Shown: positions 1 through 7,905 of the stretch, piece by piece
How the letters are laid out: each line of letters opens with the position of its first letter
Numbering within the stretch: the first letter of the stretch is position 1
Assembly (NCBI GenBank): GCA_041395945.1
Contig: JAWKZN010000002.1
Span: 62,001 to 126,000, forward strand
Source: Pseudomonadales bacterium
GTDB lineage: Bacteria > Pseudomonadota > Gammaproteobacteria > Pseudomonadales > Azotimanducaceae
Length of the DNA stretch: 64,000 bases
Direction: 5' to 3'
The notes under the pieces: generated by a model
What the model was told of the DNA's origin: nothing
Databases searched by the model: none
The model's input: only the letters and a program-made list of their open reading frames with translations
Translations under genes and position numbers: made by a program

Positions 1-1035
1 CATGTCCCCGGCGGATCTTCCGGTGGCTCAGCCAGCGCAGTCGCCGCCGGCCTGGTGCCGATCGCCACGGGTACCGATACCGGCGGGTCCATTCGCCAGC
101 CTGCCGCCTTCTGCGGTCTCACCGGACTGAAACCCACCTATGGCCGGGTATCGCGTCACGGCATGGTGGCTTTCGCCTCGAGTCTCGATCAGGGCGGTTT
201 GCTCGCCCACAGCGCCCAGGACATTGCTCAGCTGTTGCCGCACATGTGCGGGTTCGATCCCCTCGACTCGACCAGCAGCGAACGGGACGAGGCCTGGCTG
301 CACGACGGCCGTGGCCTGGCGCTGGATGGCGCGGGCATCTCGGGCAGAAAACTGCGGATCGGGTTACCCAGGGAATATCTGCAGGCGCTTGGAGTCCCGG
401 CAGAGAGTTTTCGTGCCGCTATCGGGGAGTTCGAAAAGGCAGGCTTCCGGGTTAACGACATCTCCCTGCCACACACCCCTGCCGCCATTCCCGCCTACTA
501 CGTCATCTCGGGCGCCGAGGCATCCACCAATCTCTCCCGCTACGACGGTGTGAGATTCGGGCATCGCTGTGAGAATCCGACTTCGCTGGAGGATCTCTAT
601 CGCCGCTCCCGCAGCGAAGGCTTCGGCGCGGAAGTGAAGCGCCGGATTCTTACCGGAACCTATGCACTCAGCGTCGGTTACTTCGACGCCTACTACCTGA
701 AAGCACAGCGGATCCGTCGTCTGATCCAGCAGGACTTTCTGAGCGCATTCGAATCGGTGGATCTGATACTTGCACCCACCACACCCGACATCGCCTTCAG
801 GAAGGGCGAGCTTTCAGGTGACCCGGTGGCCATGTATCAGCAGGATATCTTCACCATTCCCGCCAGCCTGGCTGGACTGCCCGCCATGTCCCTGCCCTGC
901 GGATCACACCAGGGCATGCCACTGGGCATGCAGCTGATCGGCCCGCATTTCGCCGAGCAGACGATGCTCGAAGCAGCCGCCCTGTACCAGCGAGCGACCG
1001 ACTGGCACTTGCGGCATCCCGAGGGGTGGTCATGA
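1..1035 (+). CDS. gatA: Asp-tRNA(Asn)/Glu-tRNA(Gln) amidotransferase subunit A (5' truncated)
   Basis: The reading frame is already open at base 1, so the start lies outside the window and 344 codons are visible. The first residues are the amidase-signature core: GGSSGGSA, then TGTDTGGSIRQPA, which hold the two catalytic serines of the Ser-cisSer-Lys triad (the lysine is upstream of the window). The C-terminal part, ending LRHPEGWS, is normal for GatA. The enzyme releases ammonia from glutamine or asparagine and channels it to GatB to transamidate mischarged Glu-tRNA(Gln) or Asp-tRNA(Asn). The stop overlaps the gatB start as ATGA, so the two are translationally coupled; gatC is expected just upstream. 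The family call is secure. Confidence 0.96.
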   Translation, partial: HVPGGSSGGSASAVAAGLVPIATGTDTGGSIRQPAAFCGLTGLKPTYGRVSRHGMVAFASSLDQGGLLAHSAQDIAQLLPHMCGFDPLDSTSSERDEAWLHDGRGLALDGAGISGRKLRIGLPREYLQALGVPAESFRAAIGEFEKAGFRVNDISLPHTPAAIPAYYVISGAEASTNLSRYDGVRFGHRCENPTSLEDLYRRSRSEGFGAEVKRRILTGTYALSVGYFDAYYLKAQRIRRLIQQDFLSAFESVDLILAPTTPDIAFRKGELSGDPVAMYQQDIFTIPASLAGLPAMSLPCGSHQGMPLGMQLIGPHFAEQTMLEAAALYQRATDWHLRHPEGWS

Positions 1036-2483
1036 GCTGGGAAGCAGTGATCGGCCTCGAAGTGCATGTGCAGCTGGCCTGCATCAGTAAGATTTTTTCG
1101 GGGGCGGCAACCCGCTTCGGTGCTGCGCCCAATACCCAGGCCTGCCCCGTAGACCTGGGTATGCCGGGCGTCCTGCCTGTGCTCAATGAAGAAGCGGTCA
1201 GAATGGCCGTGCGTTTCGGTCTGGCCATCGGCGCCCGGATCAACGCCCGCTCGGTCTTCGACCGCAAGAATTACTTCTACCCTGACCTTCCGAAGGGCTA
1301 TCAGATCAGCCAGTTCGAGCAGCCCATCGTCGGTGCCGGATCACTCACTGTGCAGCTGGATGGTCAACCACCCCGCACCGTCCGGGTAACCCGCGCACAC
1401 CTGGAAGAGGACGCCGGTAAATCCCTGCACGAGGCTTACCCGGGCATGACGGGCATCGATCTGAACCGGGCAGGTACCCCCCTGCTCGAGATCGTCTCCG
1501 AGCCGGATCTGCGCTCGGCGGCTGAGGCATCCGCCTATTTCCGGCAACTGCATGGCCTGGTCCGCCATCTGCAGATCTGCGATGGCAACCTCTCTGAGGG
1601 CAGCATGCGCTGCGACGCCAACGTATCGATCCGGCGTTCCGGCGATACCGCCCTCGGAGAAAGAACTGAGATCAAGAACGTGAACTCCTTCCGCTTCCTG
1701 GAACTGGCGATCAACCATGAGATCGAACGCCAGATCGAAGTCCTCGAGAAAGGCGGCAGCATCTACCGGGAAACCCGGCTCTATGACTCGGATCGCAACG
1801 AAACCCGACCGATGCGCAGCAAGGAACTCTCGAACGACTATCGATATTTTCCGGATCCCGATCTGTTACCGCTGGTCCTCGATGCGGCCTTCATCGACAG
1901 CGTCCGCCGTGAGCTTCCGGAACTGCCCGTCCAGATGCGGGACCGGTTCGAGACCGAATACGGCCTGTCTGCCTACGATGCGCTCTGGCTGACATCAGAT
2001 CCGGCAATGGCTGCCTATTTCGAAGCGGTCGCGGTGCGTTCCCGGGATGCGAAACTCGCAGCCAACTGGGTGATGGGGGAACTCTCAGCCGCACTCAATC
2101 GCACCGAGACGGAGATCGACGACTGTCCACTGGCCACCACCACCCTCGGCGATCTGATCGCCAGGATCAAAGACGGCACAATCTCCGGCAAAATCGCCAA
2201 ACAGCTCTTCGATACCCTCTGGTCTGAGGGGCCTGTGGCGGCAGAGGACGGCCGGGTCGATGCAACCATAAGCACGCTCGGCCTGACTCAGGTTTCAGAC
2301 ACCGCAGAGCTGCAGTCCATCATCGACAGGATCATCGAGGACAACGCGGCTCAGGTGGCACAGTTCCGTGCAGGCAAGGACAAAGTGCTTGGGTTCTTTG
2401 TCGGGCAGGTCATGAAGGCGACCCAGGGCAAGGCCAATCCATCCGTGGTCAATGAACTGCTGCTCGCGGCACTGCGGGACTGA
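1032..2483 (+). CDS. gatB: Asp-tRNA(Asn)/Glu-tRNA(Gln) amidotransferase subunit B
   Basis: A 483-residue protein starting MSWEAVIGLEVHVQL. I chose the ATG at 1032, overlapping the gatA stop, over the GTG six bases upstream. GatB hallmarks are visible: the EVHVQL start, CPVDLGMPG, RKNYFYPDLPKGYQISQ, EDAGKS, GTPLLEIVSEPD, and SMRCDANVS, which belongs to the kinase-like domain that binds ATP and the tRNA acceptor end. A C-terminal YqeY-type tRNA-binding tail follows (about residues 330-483). It phosphorylates the mischarged Glu or Asp and accepts ammonia from GatA. Length and motifs are normal. Confidence 0.97.
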   Translation: MSWEAVIGLEVHVQLACISKIFSGAATRFGAAPNTQACPVDLGMPGVLPVLNEEAVRMAVRFGLAIGARINARSVFDRKNYFYPDLPKGYQISQFEQPIVGAGSLTVQLDGQPPRTVRVTRAHLEEDAGKSLHEAYPGMTGIDLNRAGTPLLEIVSEPDLRSAAEASAYFRQLHGLVRHLQICDGNLSEGSMRCDANVSIRRSGDTALGERTEIKNVNSFRFLELAINHEIERQIEVLEKGGSIYRETRLYDSDRNETRPMRSKELSNDYRYFPDPDLLPLVLDAAFIDSVRRELPELPVQMRDRFETEYGLSAYDALWLTSDPAMAAYFEAVAVRSRDAKLAANWVMGELSAALNRTETEIDDCPLATTTLGDLIARIKDGTISGKIAKQLFDTLWSEGPVAAEDGRVDATISTLGLTQVSDTAELQSIIDRIIEDNAAQVAQFRAGKDKVLGFFVGQVMKATQGKANPSVVNELLLAALRD

Positions 2484-2512
2484 TTTTTCTTTAGCCGCCG
2501 CGGGCTTTTTTT
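2462..2512 (+). terminator. Probable intrinsic terminator of gatAB
   Basis: GCTCGCGGC (2462-2470) can pair with GCCGCGGGC (2497-2505), with one U-G wobble, and is followed directly by seven T (2506-2512). The stem's left arm lies inside the last gatB codons and the loop is long (26 bases), which lowers confidence. Confidence 0.45.
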
Positions 2513-2517
2513 AAAGA

Positions 2518-2549
2518 CGCCGCGGGCGCTCCACAGAATGCCCGCGGCG
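2518..2549. terminator. Perfect GC-rich hairpin between convergent genes
   Basis: CGCCGCGGGC (2518-2527) and GCCCGCGGCG (2540-2549) form a perfect 10-bp inverted repeat with a 12-base loop between the convergent gatB and CBS-domain genes. On the minus strand it is followed by TCTTT, so it may end transcription of the CBS gene. Confidence 0.45.
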
Positions 2550-2565
2550 TTACTCCGGCGCTGCC

Positions 2566-2985
2566 TCAGCGTTTCTTCCGTCGCTCCGGTTTGGTCAGGA
2601 AGTCCTCGGCGGCCCGCAGAACATCACGGCGCGAAATCTGACCGACCAGCCGCCCGTTCTGCACGACCGGATAGCGTCGGCGGTGCTCCTTGAGAAAACG
2701 CTCAGTCAACGCATAAATGTCCATCTGCGGATCCACCGTATCCACTTCCGGCTGCATGTAGTCCGCCACGATGCCGACGGATTCGTTGTAGTAGCTGTCC
2801 TGGACGATGACTTCCATGAGATCGACCTCTGAGAGCACACCGACCAGATTACCCGCGTCATCCACCACAGGACCGCCGGAGATCTTTTTTTCAAGCAGTA
2901 CGCCCATCGCGGTGACCACGCTGTCATTCTTGTGGAATGTCACCAGTCGAGTGGCCATGTAATCGCTGACTTTGACCGACTTCAT
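2566..2985 (-). CDS. Paired CBS-domain protein
   Basis: A small cytoplasmic protein (139 aa from MKSVKVSDYM) made almost entirely of two CBS motifs, about residues 1-60 (ending GNLVGVLSEVDLM) and 65-125 (ending RLVGQISRRDVL), plus a basic tail. Such pairs form a Bateman module that usually binds adenine nucleotides; stand-alone members have no single known role. The start is uncertain: an in-frame ATG at 3006 adds seven residues but has GGGAGG immediately against it, whereas ATG 2985 has a GGGG eight bases upstream. It is transcribed toward gatB and has a 14-bp palindrome upstream. Confidence 0.85.
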   Translation of the reverse strand: MKSVKVSDYMATRLVTFHKNDSVVTAMGVLLEKKISGGPVVDDAGNLVGVLSEVDLMEVIVQDSYYNESVGIVADYMQPEVDTVDPQMDIYALTERFLKEHRRRYPVVQNGRLVGQISRRDVLRAAEDFLTKPERRKKR

Positions 2986-3016
2986 GGTGTCTGCCCCATG
3001 TTCCATCCTCCCATTG

Positions 3017-3030
3017 TTAACCCCGGTTAA
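3017..3030. promoter_or_regulatory. 14-bp palindrome upstream of the CBS-domain gene
   Basis: TTAACCCCGGTTAA is a TTAACC/GGTTAA inverted repeat 10-30 bases upstream of the possible CBS starts. It could be an operator, but nothing else supports this. Confidence 0.25.
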
Positions 3031-3174
3031 GATGCGCGATTTCCCGCGCTCCGTCTAGCGACCCGATTCCCCTGCCGGAGCAGGCCTGCCCGGGTGCCGC
3101 AGCTTGGCGTTGTCCCGCCGATGCCCGAGATAGTATGCTCCAGCCGCAGTATTCACGTAGTTTTAGGGGGATTC

Positions 3175-3591
3175 TTGAGCGCAAAACCATTACCAGTCGT
3201 CGATTACCTGAAAATACCGGACAGCGGCGAGCCCTATCTCGAGGGTTATAAGTGCGGCGCCTGCGGGGCAACCTTTCTCGGCGAGCGGAAAGTCTGTTCG
3301 AAATGCGGTGGCCGGGACCAGATGTCCACCGTCAAGCTGCCCAACAAGGGCAAACTGTATGCCTACTCCATCGTCCATCGCTCCTTTCCCGGCATCGAAG
3401 TGCCCTATGTGAGCGCGATCGTGGATCTGGCAGACGGTACTGCCGTCAAAGGCAATCTGATCAATGTGGAGCCGGATCCGTCAAAGATCGCCTTCGACAT
3501 GCCCGTCGATGTGGTCTACGCCGACGCTCTCGGCCGCAAGGACAAGGAAGGCAACGCCTATCTGTCCTACTTCTTCCAACCCAGTTCCTAG
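3175..3591 (+). CDS. Zinc-ribbon/OB-fold (DUF35-type) acyl-CoA-binding protein
   Basis: A 138-residue protein read from TTG at 3175, which follows a strong AGGGGG ribosome-binding site; the in-frame extension upstream has no such site. The N-terminal rubredoxin-like zinc ribbon shows CGAC and CSKC pairs (about residues 27-48). A DUF35 OB-fold follows, with KLYAYSIVH and PYVSAIVDL. These small proteins act as partners of thiolases or related CoA enzymes, where the OB domain binds the CoA thioester. The next gene, 10 bases downstream, is such a thiolase, so the two probably form a two-component enzyme. Confidence 0.88.
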   Translation: MSAKPLPVVDYLKIPDSGEPYLEGYKCGACGATFLGERKVCSKCGGRDQMSTVKLPNKGKLYAYSIVHRSFPGIEVPYVSAIVDLADGTAVKGNLINVEPDPSKIAFDMPVDVVYADALGRKDKEGNAYLSYFFQPSS

Positions 3592-3601
3592 GAGACGAGA
3601 A

Positions 3602-4744
3602 ATGAGTGACGCATACGTCGTCGGTGTAGACATGATCAAGTTCGGTCGCTTCCCGGACCGGACAGTCCCAGAGATCGGCGCAGAGTCCGCCCTGCTGGCG
3701 CTGGACGACTGCGGACTGACGATCCAGGACATGGAAGCCCTCTATTGCGGCAACCTGGGGCAGGCCAGCGGCATGGTGGGACAGCGCATCCTCCACGAGA
3801 TCGGCCAGACCGGCATTCCCGTGATCAACGTGTCCAACGCCTGTGCCACCGGAGCCACCGCCTTCCGCGAAGGCTGGGCCGCGGTCAAAGCCGGGTTATA
3901 CGATCTGGTGCTCTGTGTCGGGGTGGAACAGATGGGCAAGGGCCTGCTCGGCGGTGCCGGTGGCGCCAAGGGCATTTCCAAGGAAGGCCTGCTCGGCTCC
4001 GGTACCATGCCCGCAGTGTTTGCCGAAGCCGGCAGTGAACACACACGGAAATATGGCACCACCTTCGAACAGTTCGCCAAGGTGTCGGTGAAGAATCACC
4101 ATCATTCCACCTTGAATCCCAAGGCCATGTACCAGATCGAAACCCCCCTGGATGTGGTAATGAACGCCGAGATGATCTCGTATCCGAACACCAAGCTCAT
4201 GTGTTCGGTGAACGTTGACGGCTCTGCCGCCGCAGTGATCTGCTCAGAAAAGAAGGCCAAGGAGCTCGGCCTGATGAAGCGTGCAGTCAAGGTTCGCGCC
4301 TCGATCCTGACCTCAGATCCCTGGCAGGAGCGTGATCTGGTGATGCCGGATGTGAACAGCTGCACCCGCAAGGCGGCCAAGGCGGCCTACGAGATGGCGG
4401 GTCTCGGACCGGACGATATCGATCTGGTGGAACTCCACGACTGCTTTGCCACCGCAGAGATTCTTCACTATGAGAACCTCGGGCTCTGTGGCGATGGCGA
4501 GGCCGGCAGGATGATCGATGACGGCGAAGTGGCACTCGGCGGCCGTATCCCGGTGAACGTCTCCGGCGGGCTGCTCTCTAAAGGGCATCCCCTTGGCGCC
4601 ACCGGCATCGCCAACATCTATGAAGTGGCCACCCATCTGCGCGGTGAAGCCGGCAAGCGCCAGGTAAAAGGTGCGAAGATAGGTATGACCCATGTGATCG
4701 GTCTCGGCAGCGCCTGCGGCATCCACATCCTCGAAAAGGTCTGA
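3602..4744 (+). CDS. Thiolase / SCP2-type acyl-CoA acetyltransferase
   Basis: A 380-residue thiolase-fold protein starting MSDAYVVGVD at the ATG preceded by AGGAGACGAGAA. The nucleophilic cysteine lies in VSNACATGATAF (C81), the catalytic histidine in LLSKGHPLGATG (about 330), and the second cysteine near the C-terminus in GLGSACGIHIL. It matches the lipid-transfer/non-specific thiolase branch that works with DUF35 partners in degrading branched or steroid side chains, rather than classical FadA or PhaA. The upstream neighbour is that partner. The substrate cannot be told from sequence. Confidence 0.88.
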   Translation: MSDAYVVGVDMIKFGRFPDRTVPEIGAESALLALDDCGLTIQDMEALYCGNLGQASGMVGQRILHEIGQTGIPVINVSNACATGATAFREGWAAVKAGLYDLVLCVGVEQMGKGLLGGAGGAKGISKEGLLGSGTMPAVFAEAGSEHTRKYGTTFEQFAKVSVKNHHHSTLNPKAMYQIETPLDVVMNAEMISYPNTKLMCSVNVDGSAAAVICSEKKAKELGLMKRAVKVRASILTSDPWQERDLVMPDVNSCTRKAAKAAYEMAGLGPDDIDLVELHDCFATAEILHYENLGLCGDGEAGRMIDDGEVALGGRIPVNVSGGLLSKGHPLGATGIANIYEVATHLRGEAGKRQVKGAKIGMTHVIGLGSACGIHILEKV

Positions 4745-4757
4745 TCCACCGGACTTC

Positions 4758-4783
4758 TTCCCGCGGGACGGATCCCGCGGGAA
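4758..4783. terminator. Perfect 11-bp inverted repeat after the thiolase gene
   Basis: TTCCCGCGGGA (4758-4768), a four-base loop, then TCCCGCGGGAA (4773-4783). There is no T-run, so it is a stable hairpin that may terminate or protect the thiolase transcript. Confidence 0.4.
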
Positions 4784-4828
4784 CGGCCCGCGGAAGCGCG
4801 TTGCGGAGTCCGTCCCTGTCTGAGGCAG

Positions 4829-4858
4829 ATGGCCGGGCCATGCAGACCGCCCGGCCAT
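4829..4858. repeat. Second perfect hairpin upstream of the phosphodiesterase gene
   Basis: ATGGCCGGGC (4829-4838) and GCCCGGCCAT (4849-4858) are perfect inverted repeats with a 10-base loop, about 70 bases before the next start. No T-run is present. Confidence 0.35.
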
Positions 4859-4924
4859 CCAGGCCCGGGGCGTGGACTCCGGACAACCCGACTACACGAG
4901 TTCCAAAAGTCCCCTCCCTGCGTC

Positions 4925-5413
4925 ATGAAAATCGGCATCGTCAGCGACACCCACAATAATCTCCGCAACGTGCAGCGGATTGTTGAACTGTTCAACGCAT
5001 CGGGGGTAGAGCGTGTGATTCACACCGGAGATATCACCCAGGCAAAGACCCTGGATATTTTCGCCCATCTCGACGTACCGCTCTACGGGGTATACGGCAA
5101 CAACGACGAAGGCGAACGGGAGGCACTCGAACTGGCCGTAGCGCGCTACGGATTCATCTTTCACGAGCCGCCGTTTGTGCTGGACTGGCATGAACGCAGC
5201 ATCATGGTCGTCCACGATCCCCTCGAGTTTTCAGGACATCTGAGTTCCGCAAACGATCTGGCCCTGCACGGGCACACCCACCTGTATCGTTATGAGCGCA
5301 AAGCGGGTCAGGTGATTTTCAATCCCGGAGAATGTGCAGGGCACATGCTGGGGTTCAATGCCATCGGTGTGCTGGACTTAGCGGATCTCTCCGCAGAACT
5401 GATCCGCTTCTGA
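4925..5413 (+). CDS. YfcE/MJ0936-type metallophosphodiesterase
   Basis: A 162-residue calcineurin-like phosphoesterase starting MKIGIVSDTHNN. All metal-ligand motifs are visible: DTH (residues 8-10), HTGDI, GNND, VVHD and HGHTH. It belongs to the small YfcE family, which hydrolyses phosphodiester model substrates; the physiological substrate is unknown. It stands alone between the thiolase gene and the convergent DUF1499 gene. Confidence 0.9.
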   Translation: MKIGIVSDTHNNLRNVQRIVELFNASGVERVIHTGDITQAKTLDIFAHLDVPLYGVYGNNDEGEREALELAVARYGFIFHEPPFVLDWHERSIMVVHDPLEFSGHLSSANDLALHGHTHLYRYERKAGQVIFNPGECAGHMLGFNAIGVLDLADLSAELIRF

Positions 5414-5488
5414 AGTCCTCCCGTGCGGCGGGCGGAATCCTCTCAGGCGTCTTCCGGAAGCTTCCACGGAAATCCAGCTCGCCCGGGA

Positions 5489-6232
5489 TCAACCCGTGCG
5501 GAGACGTCCCAGCAGCGCTTCGATCCGCGCCGCATTCGCACCGAGATCGCTCAATCCGACCCGGGATACGCTGCGCGCATCCACCTTCACCCCGCCAGCG
5601 CTGTCGTCGCGGACCCGGACTACCACATCATCCTTGAAACCGAACCAGAAGGTTGTCGCGGTCGCCTCAATGATCCCCGCATCCGCATCGACAGCGACGA
5701 TCTCCAGCCCCATGGCAGTGAGGGCATCCACCACCCGACCGACCGCGGTGGCACGATCGGTTTCCAGACGCAGCGTTTTCACAGCCGGATACGCCTGCTG
5801 TTGTACAGAGGCAAGTTTCTCCCGGTCGTAGTCCAGCGGATTGGTCCCTTCGCCCCGCAGCGCGACGATGGCATCGAACTGAGGCGGGTCGTTAACGTCA
5901 GTGGAAATGTTGTGGATCTGAGGCAGCGAGAAGCCTCTGCTGGCCTGCAGAAACATGAGTCCGACGACCAGTGCACAGACCAGGACGCTGGTGAGAAGGA
6001 TCGGCCCGTCGCCGGTGAAACCCCGCTTTCTCGACACGAACAGCGCCACCAGTCCGACCAGCAGCCCTACCGCAGCCAGCAGGGTACCGGCAGGGATGAG
6101 CATGAGCAGCCCCGTCTGGAAGCCCCAGATACCCAGTCTCGTGCCGATGGGACCGAGCAGCAGCAGCACAACCGCCACCACCGTGCCGATGAGAATGGCT
6201 CGCGCCCACCAGGATCTTGCCGCTTCAGCCAT
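5489..6232 (-). CDS. DUF1499 membrane protein
   Basis: A 247-residue protein. The N-terminal third has three hydrophobic helices (about residues 11-30, 40-62 and 78-96). The soluble C-terminal domain contains the DUF1499 core: NDPPQFDAIVALR, then TFWFGFKDDVVVRVR and SRVGLSDLGANAARI. The function of the family is unknown. It lies 29 bases downstream of the SDR gene on the same strand and probably shares its transcript. Confidence 0.85.
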   Translation of the reverse strand: MAEAARSWWARAILIGTVVAVVLLLLGPIGTRLGIWGFQTGLLMLIPAGTLLAAVGLLVGLVALFVSRKRGFTGDGPILLTSVLVCALVVGLMFLQASRGFSLPQIHNISTDVNDPPQFDAIVALRGEGTNPLDYDREKLASVQQQAYPAVKTLRLETDRATAVGRVVDALTAMGLEIVAVDADAGIIEATATTFWFGFKDDVVVRVRDDSAGGVKVDARSVSRVGLSDLGANAARIEALLGRLRTG

Positions 6233-6261
6233 TATCCTCTCCTGCGAATGGTGACCTGCAT

Positions 6262-7044
6262 TCAGCGTCCGATGGTGGAACCACCGTCCACCACGAAGTT
6301 CTGACCCGTGGTGAAGGAGCCTGCCCGGGAAGCCAGATAGACGGCAATCCCCGCAAGTTCGTCCGGTTCCCCGATGCGCCGCAACGGATCCGCCGCCGTC
6401 GCACGTTTCAGAATGTCCGGATTCTCCCAGAGCGCCCGGGCAAAGTCGGTGCGGATAAGTCCCGGCGAGATGGCGTTCACCCGCACATTATTCGGTCCGT
6501 GCTCTACGGCAAGATTGCGCACGAGCTGAAGATCAGCAGCCTTGGATATGGCGTACGCTCCCAGATCCGCACTGCCTTTGAGCCCGCCCACGGAAGACAC
6601 GATCATGATCGAGCCGTCTTTTCGTTCGATCATTTCCGGCAACACCAGCTGACACAGCCAGTGATTGGACTTGATGTTGATGTCGAGTACTTTTTCCAGC
6701 GCGGAGTCCGGGATGTCCATCATCGAGCCATAAAACGGGTTTACCGCCGCATTGCAGACCAGGATGTCGATCTTCCCGAGCTGCCTGTGGGTCTCTGCCA
6801 CCAGTCTCTCGAGCTGCTCTTTGTGTCCGACGTGGGCTGGAATGGCCACGGCACCGCCGGGCTCACCCGAGCACTCCGCATTGATCGCAGCCGCCACCGC
6901 CTCGCAGACGTCGGCTTTGCGGCTGGATATCACCACCTGGGCACCCTGACGCGCCATCTCTTCCGCAATCGACTTGCCGATGCCCTTACTCGAGCCTGTG
7001 ATCAGTGCCGTTCGGCCCGTCAGATCAAATAGGTCGCTCGCCAT
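6262..7044 (-). CDS. SDR-family NAD(P)-dependent oxidoreductase
   Basis: A classical short-chain dehydrogenase of about 260 residues. It has the cofactor motif TGSSKGIG, the NAA motif in LVCNAAVNP, a catalytic Ser in IVSSVGG, YAISK with Tyr and Lys, and the NAISPGLIRTDF and FVVDGGSTIG ends typical of the FabG-like branch. I take ATG 7044, which has GGGAGA about 11 bases upstream; a GTG at 7062 is an alternative. The substrate is not evident. Confidence 0.9.
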   Translation of the reverse strand: MASDLFDLTGRTALITGSSKGIGKSIAEEMARQGAQVVISSRKADVCEAVAAAINAECSGEPGGAVAIPAHVGHKEQLERLVAETHRQLGKIDILVCNAAVNPFYGSMMDIPDSALEKVLDINIKSNHWLCQLVLPEMIERKDGSIMIVSSVGGLKGSADLGAYAISKAADLQLVRNLAVEHGPNNVRVNAISPGLIRTDFARALWENPDILKRATAADPLRRIGEPDELAGIAVYLASRAGSFTTGQNFVVDGGSTIGR

Positions 7045-7277
7045 CTCAGAAATGTCTCCCACTGTTGGAATTCAGGCTGCCGCACATCGAGCTGCCACAC
7101 ATCGGTAGAGTACGCTGGATGCAACCGACAATGCTACTTGGGAGCCTCTGCATAGGTAGCAACGCCTCAGCGTGTCGTAGCGGGGTTCTGGCGGCAGTCG
7201 CGAGGGTCGCGCAAGTCAGGTGGTTGCAGGCAGGGAGGCTGATGTGTCGCAGCAGCGACGATCAGCCTCAGAAACGA

Positions 7278-7618
7278 TCAGCGCCGACGCTGCAACGCGA
7301 GATTTCCCATTACCCGGGTGGTTTCTTCCTTGGGTACCAGTGCAAGCGGGGTGCGGGACACTTCGGGTCGCGTGGTCCCGGATTCGAGGGTCGACACCGC
7401 TGTGCGTTTCGCATGCTCTTCCCGGAGCGTCTGAAACAGAGCGAGGTCATGCTTTTCCTTACGAAGCGCGCGACTTCTTTCAGAGCTTCCTCCCGGGATA
7501 CGAAGGGACCGATCTCCCCTTCCCGGGTTCCGTAAAACCACTGGCCATTGAGCGCAAACACCCGCTCCGCCGAGCGGAAGTAGCTGCGTGTTCTGTCTGG
7601 TGAGTCGGTCCTGCGCAT
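7278..7618 (-). pseudogene. Small protein resembling the DUF6316 family, apparently frameshifted
   Basis: Read from ATG 7618, which has AGAGGA six bases upstream, the frame encodes RSYFRSAERVFALNGQWF, then YGTREGEIGPFVSREEA and VARFVRK. This matches a short gammaproteobacterial family with the pattern FR..R.F..NG.WF..TREG..GPF.SREEA, which I believe is DUF6316. After VARFVRK that frame turns into low-quality, proline-rich sequence. The -1 frame continues sensibly as RKEKHDLALFQTLREEHAKR to a stop at 7278. The break is near 7465. It could be a real frameshift mutation, a sequencing error, or less likely programmed slippage near the GGAAAAG. The family assignment is from memory. Confidence 0.4.
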
Positions 7619-7776
7619 CTGTTCCTCTGCTTGTGCCAGCCGTCCTGTAATTACCGGCAGAACCATTCGACCATATCTGATGTGCCGAGGGCTCCCGGCA
7701 GATGTACGAGGCTGTGAGTCGCGTGTGAGAGATGTAATTCTGCGAATACATCCACACTTCTGCCAGGTGATGGCAC

Positions 7777-7809
7777 GACTTATGGAGACTTATGGACAAG
7801 ACTTATGGA
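7777..7809 (+). repeat. Three copies of GACTTATGGA
   Basis: GACTTATGGA occurs exactly at 7777-7786, 7787-7796 and 7800-7809, about 100 bases before glyS. The first two are tandem and the third is offset by three bases. Function is unknown; it may be a binding site for a regulator or simply a slippage product. Confidence 0.6.
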
Positions 7810-7905
7810 TACGGTACCGCGGCGGGTTCCCTGGCCTCAAAAGGCGTCTTTTAGAGCGAGTTTGGGTATAGTTTGCGCTCTCGCGTAAGACGTAGGTTTT
7901 CTATC

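Larger units (their letters stand above)
7063..7905. other. 840-base stretch without an intact gene
   Basis: Between the SDR gene and glyS I see no full-length gene. It holds one small, apparently frameshifted gene on the minus strand (7278-7618) and a triple direct repeat (7777-7809). A TATAGT at 7867-7872 could be part of a glyS promoter, but no convincing -35 accompanies it. No riboswitch or T-box structure was recognised. Confidence 0.5.

Noticed and set aside
5423..6304. Plus-strand frame of 293 codons opposite the DUF1499 gene
   Set aside because: Glutamine/arginine-rich shadow without motifs; the minus-strand protein has helices and a DUF1499 core.
7777..7809. CRISPR-like repeat array
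   Set aside because: The repeats are only 10 bases, nearly contiguous, with no spacers and no cas genes.
7063..7905. Glycine riboswitch or T-box before glyS
   Set aside because: I could not find the conserved stems or an antiterminator/terminator pair, and this synthetase is not usually so controlled in proteobacteria.
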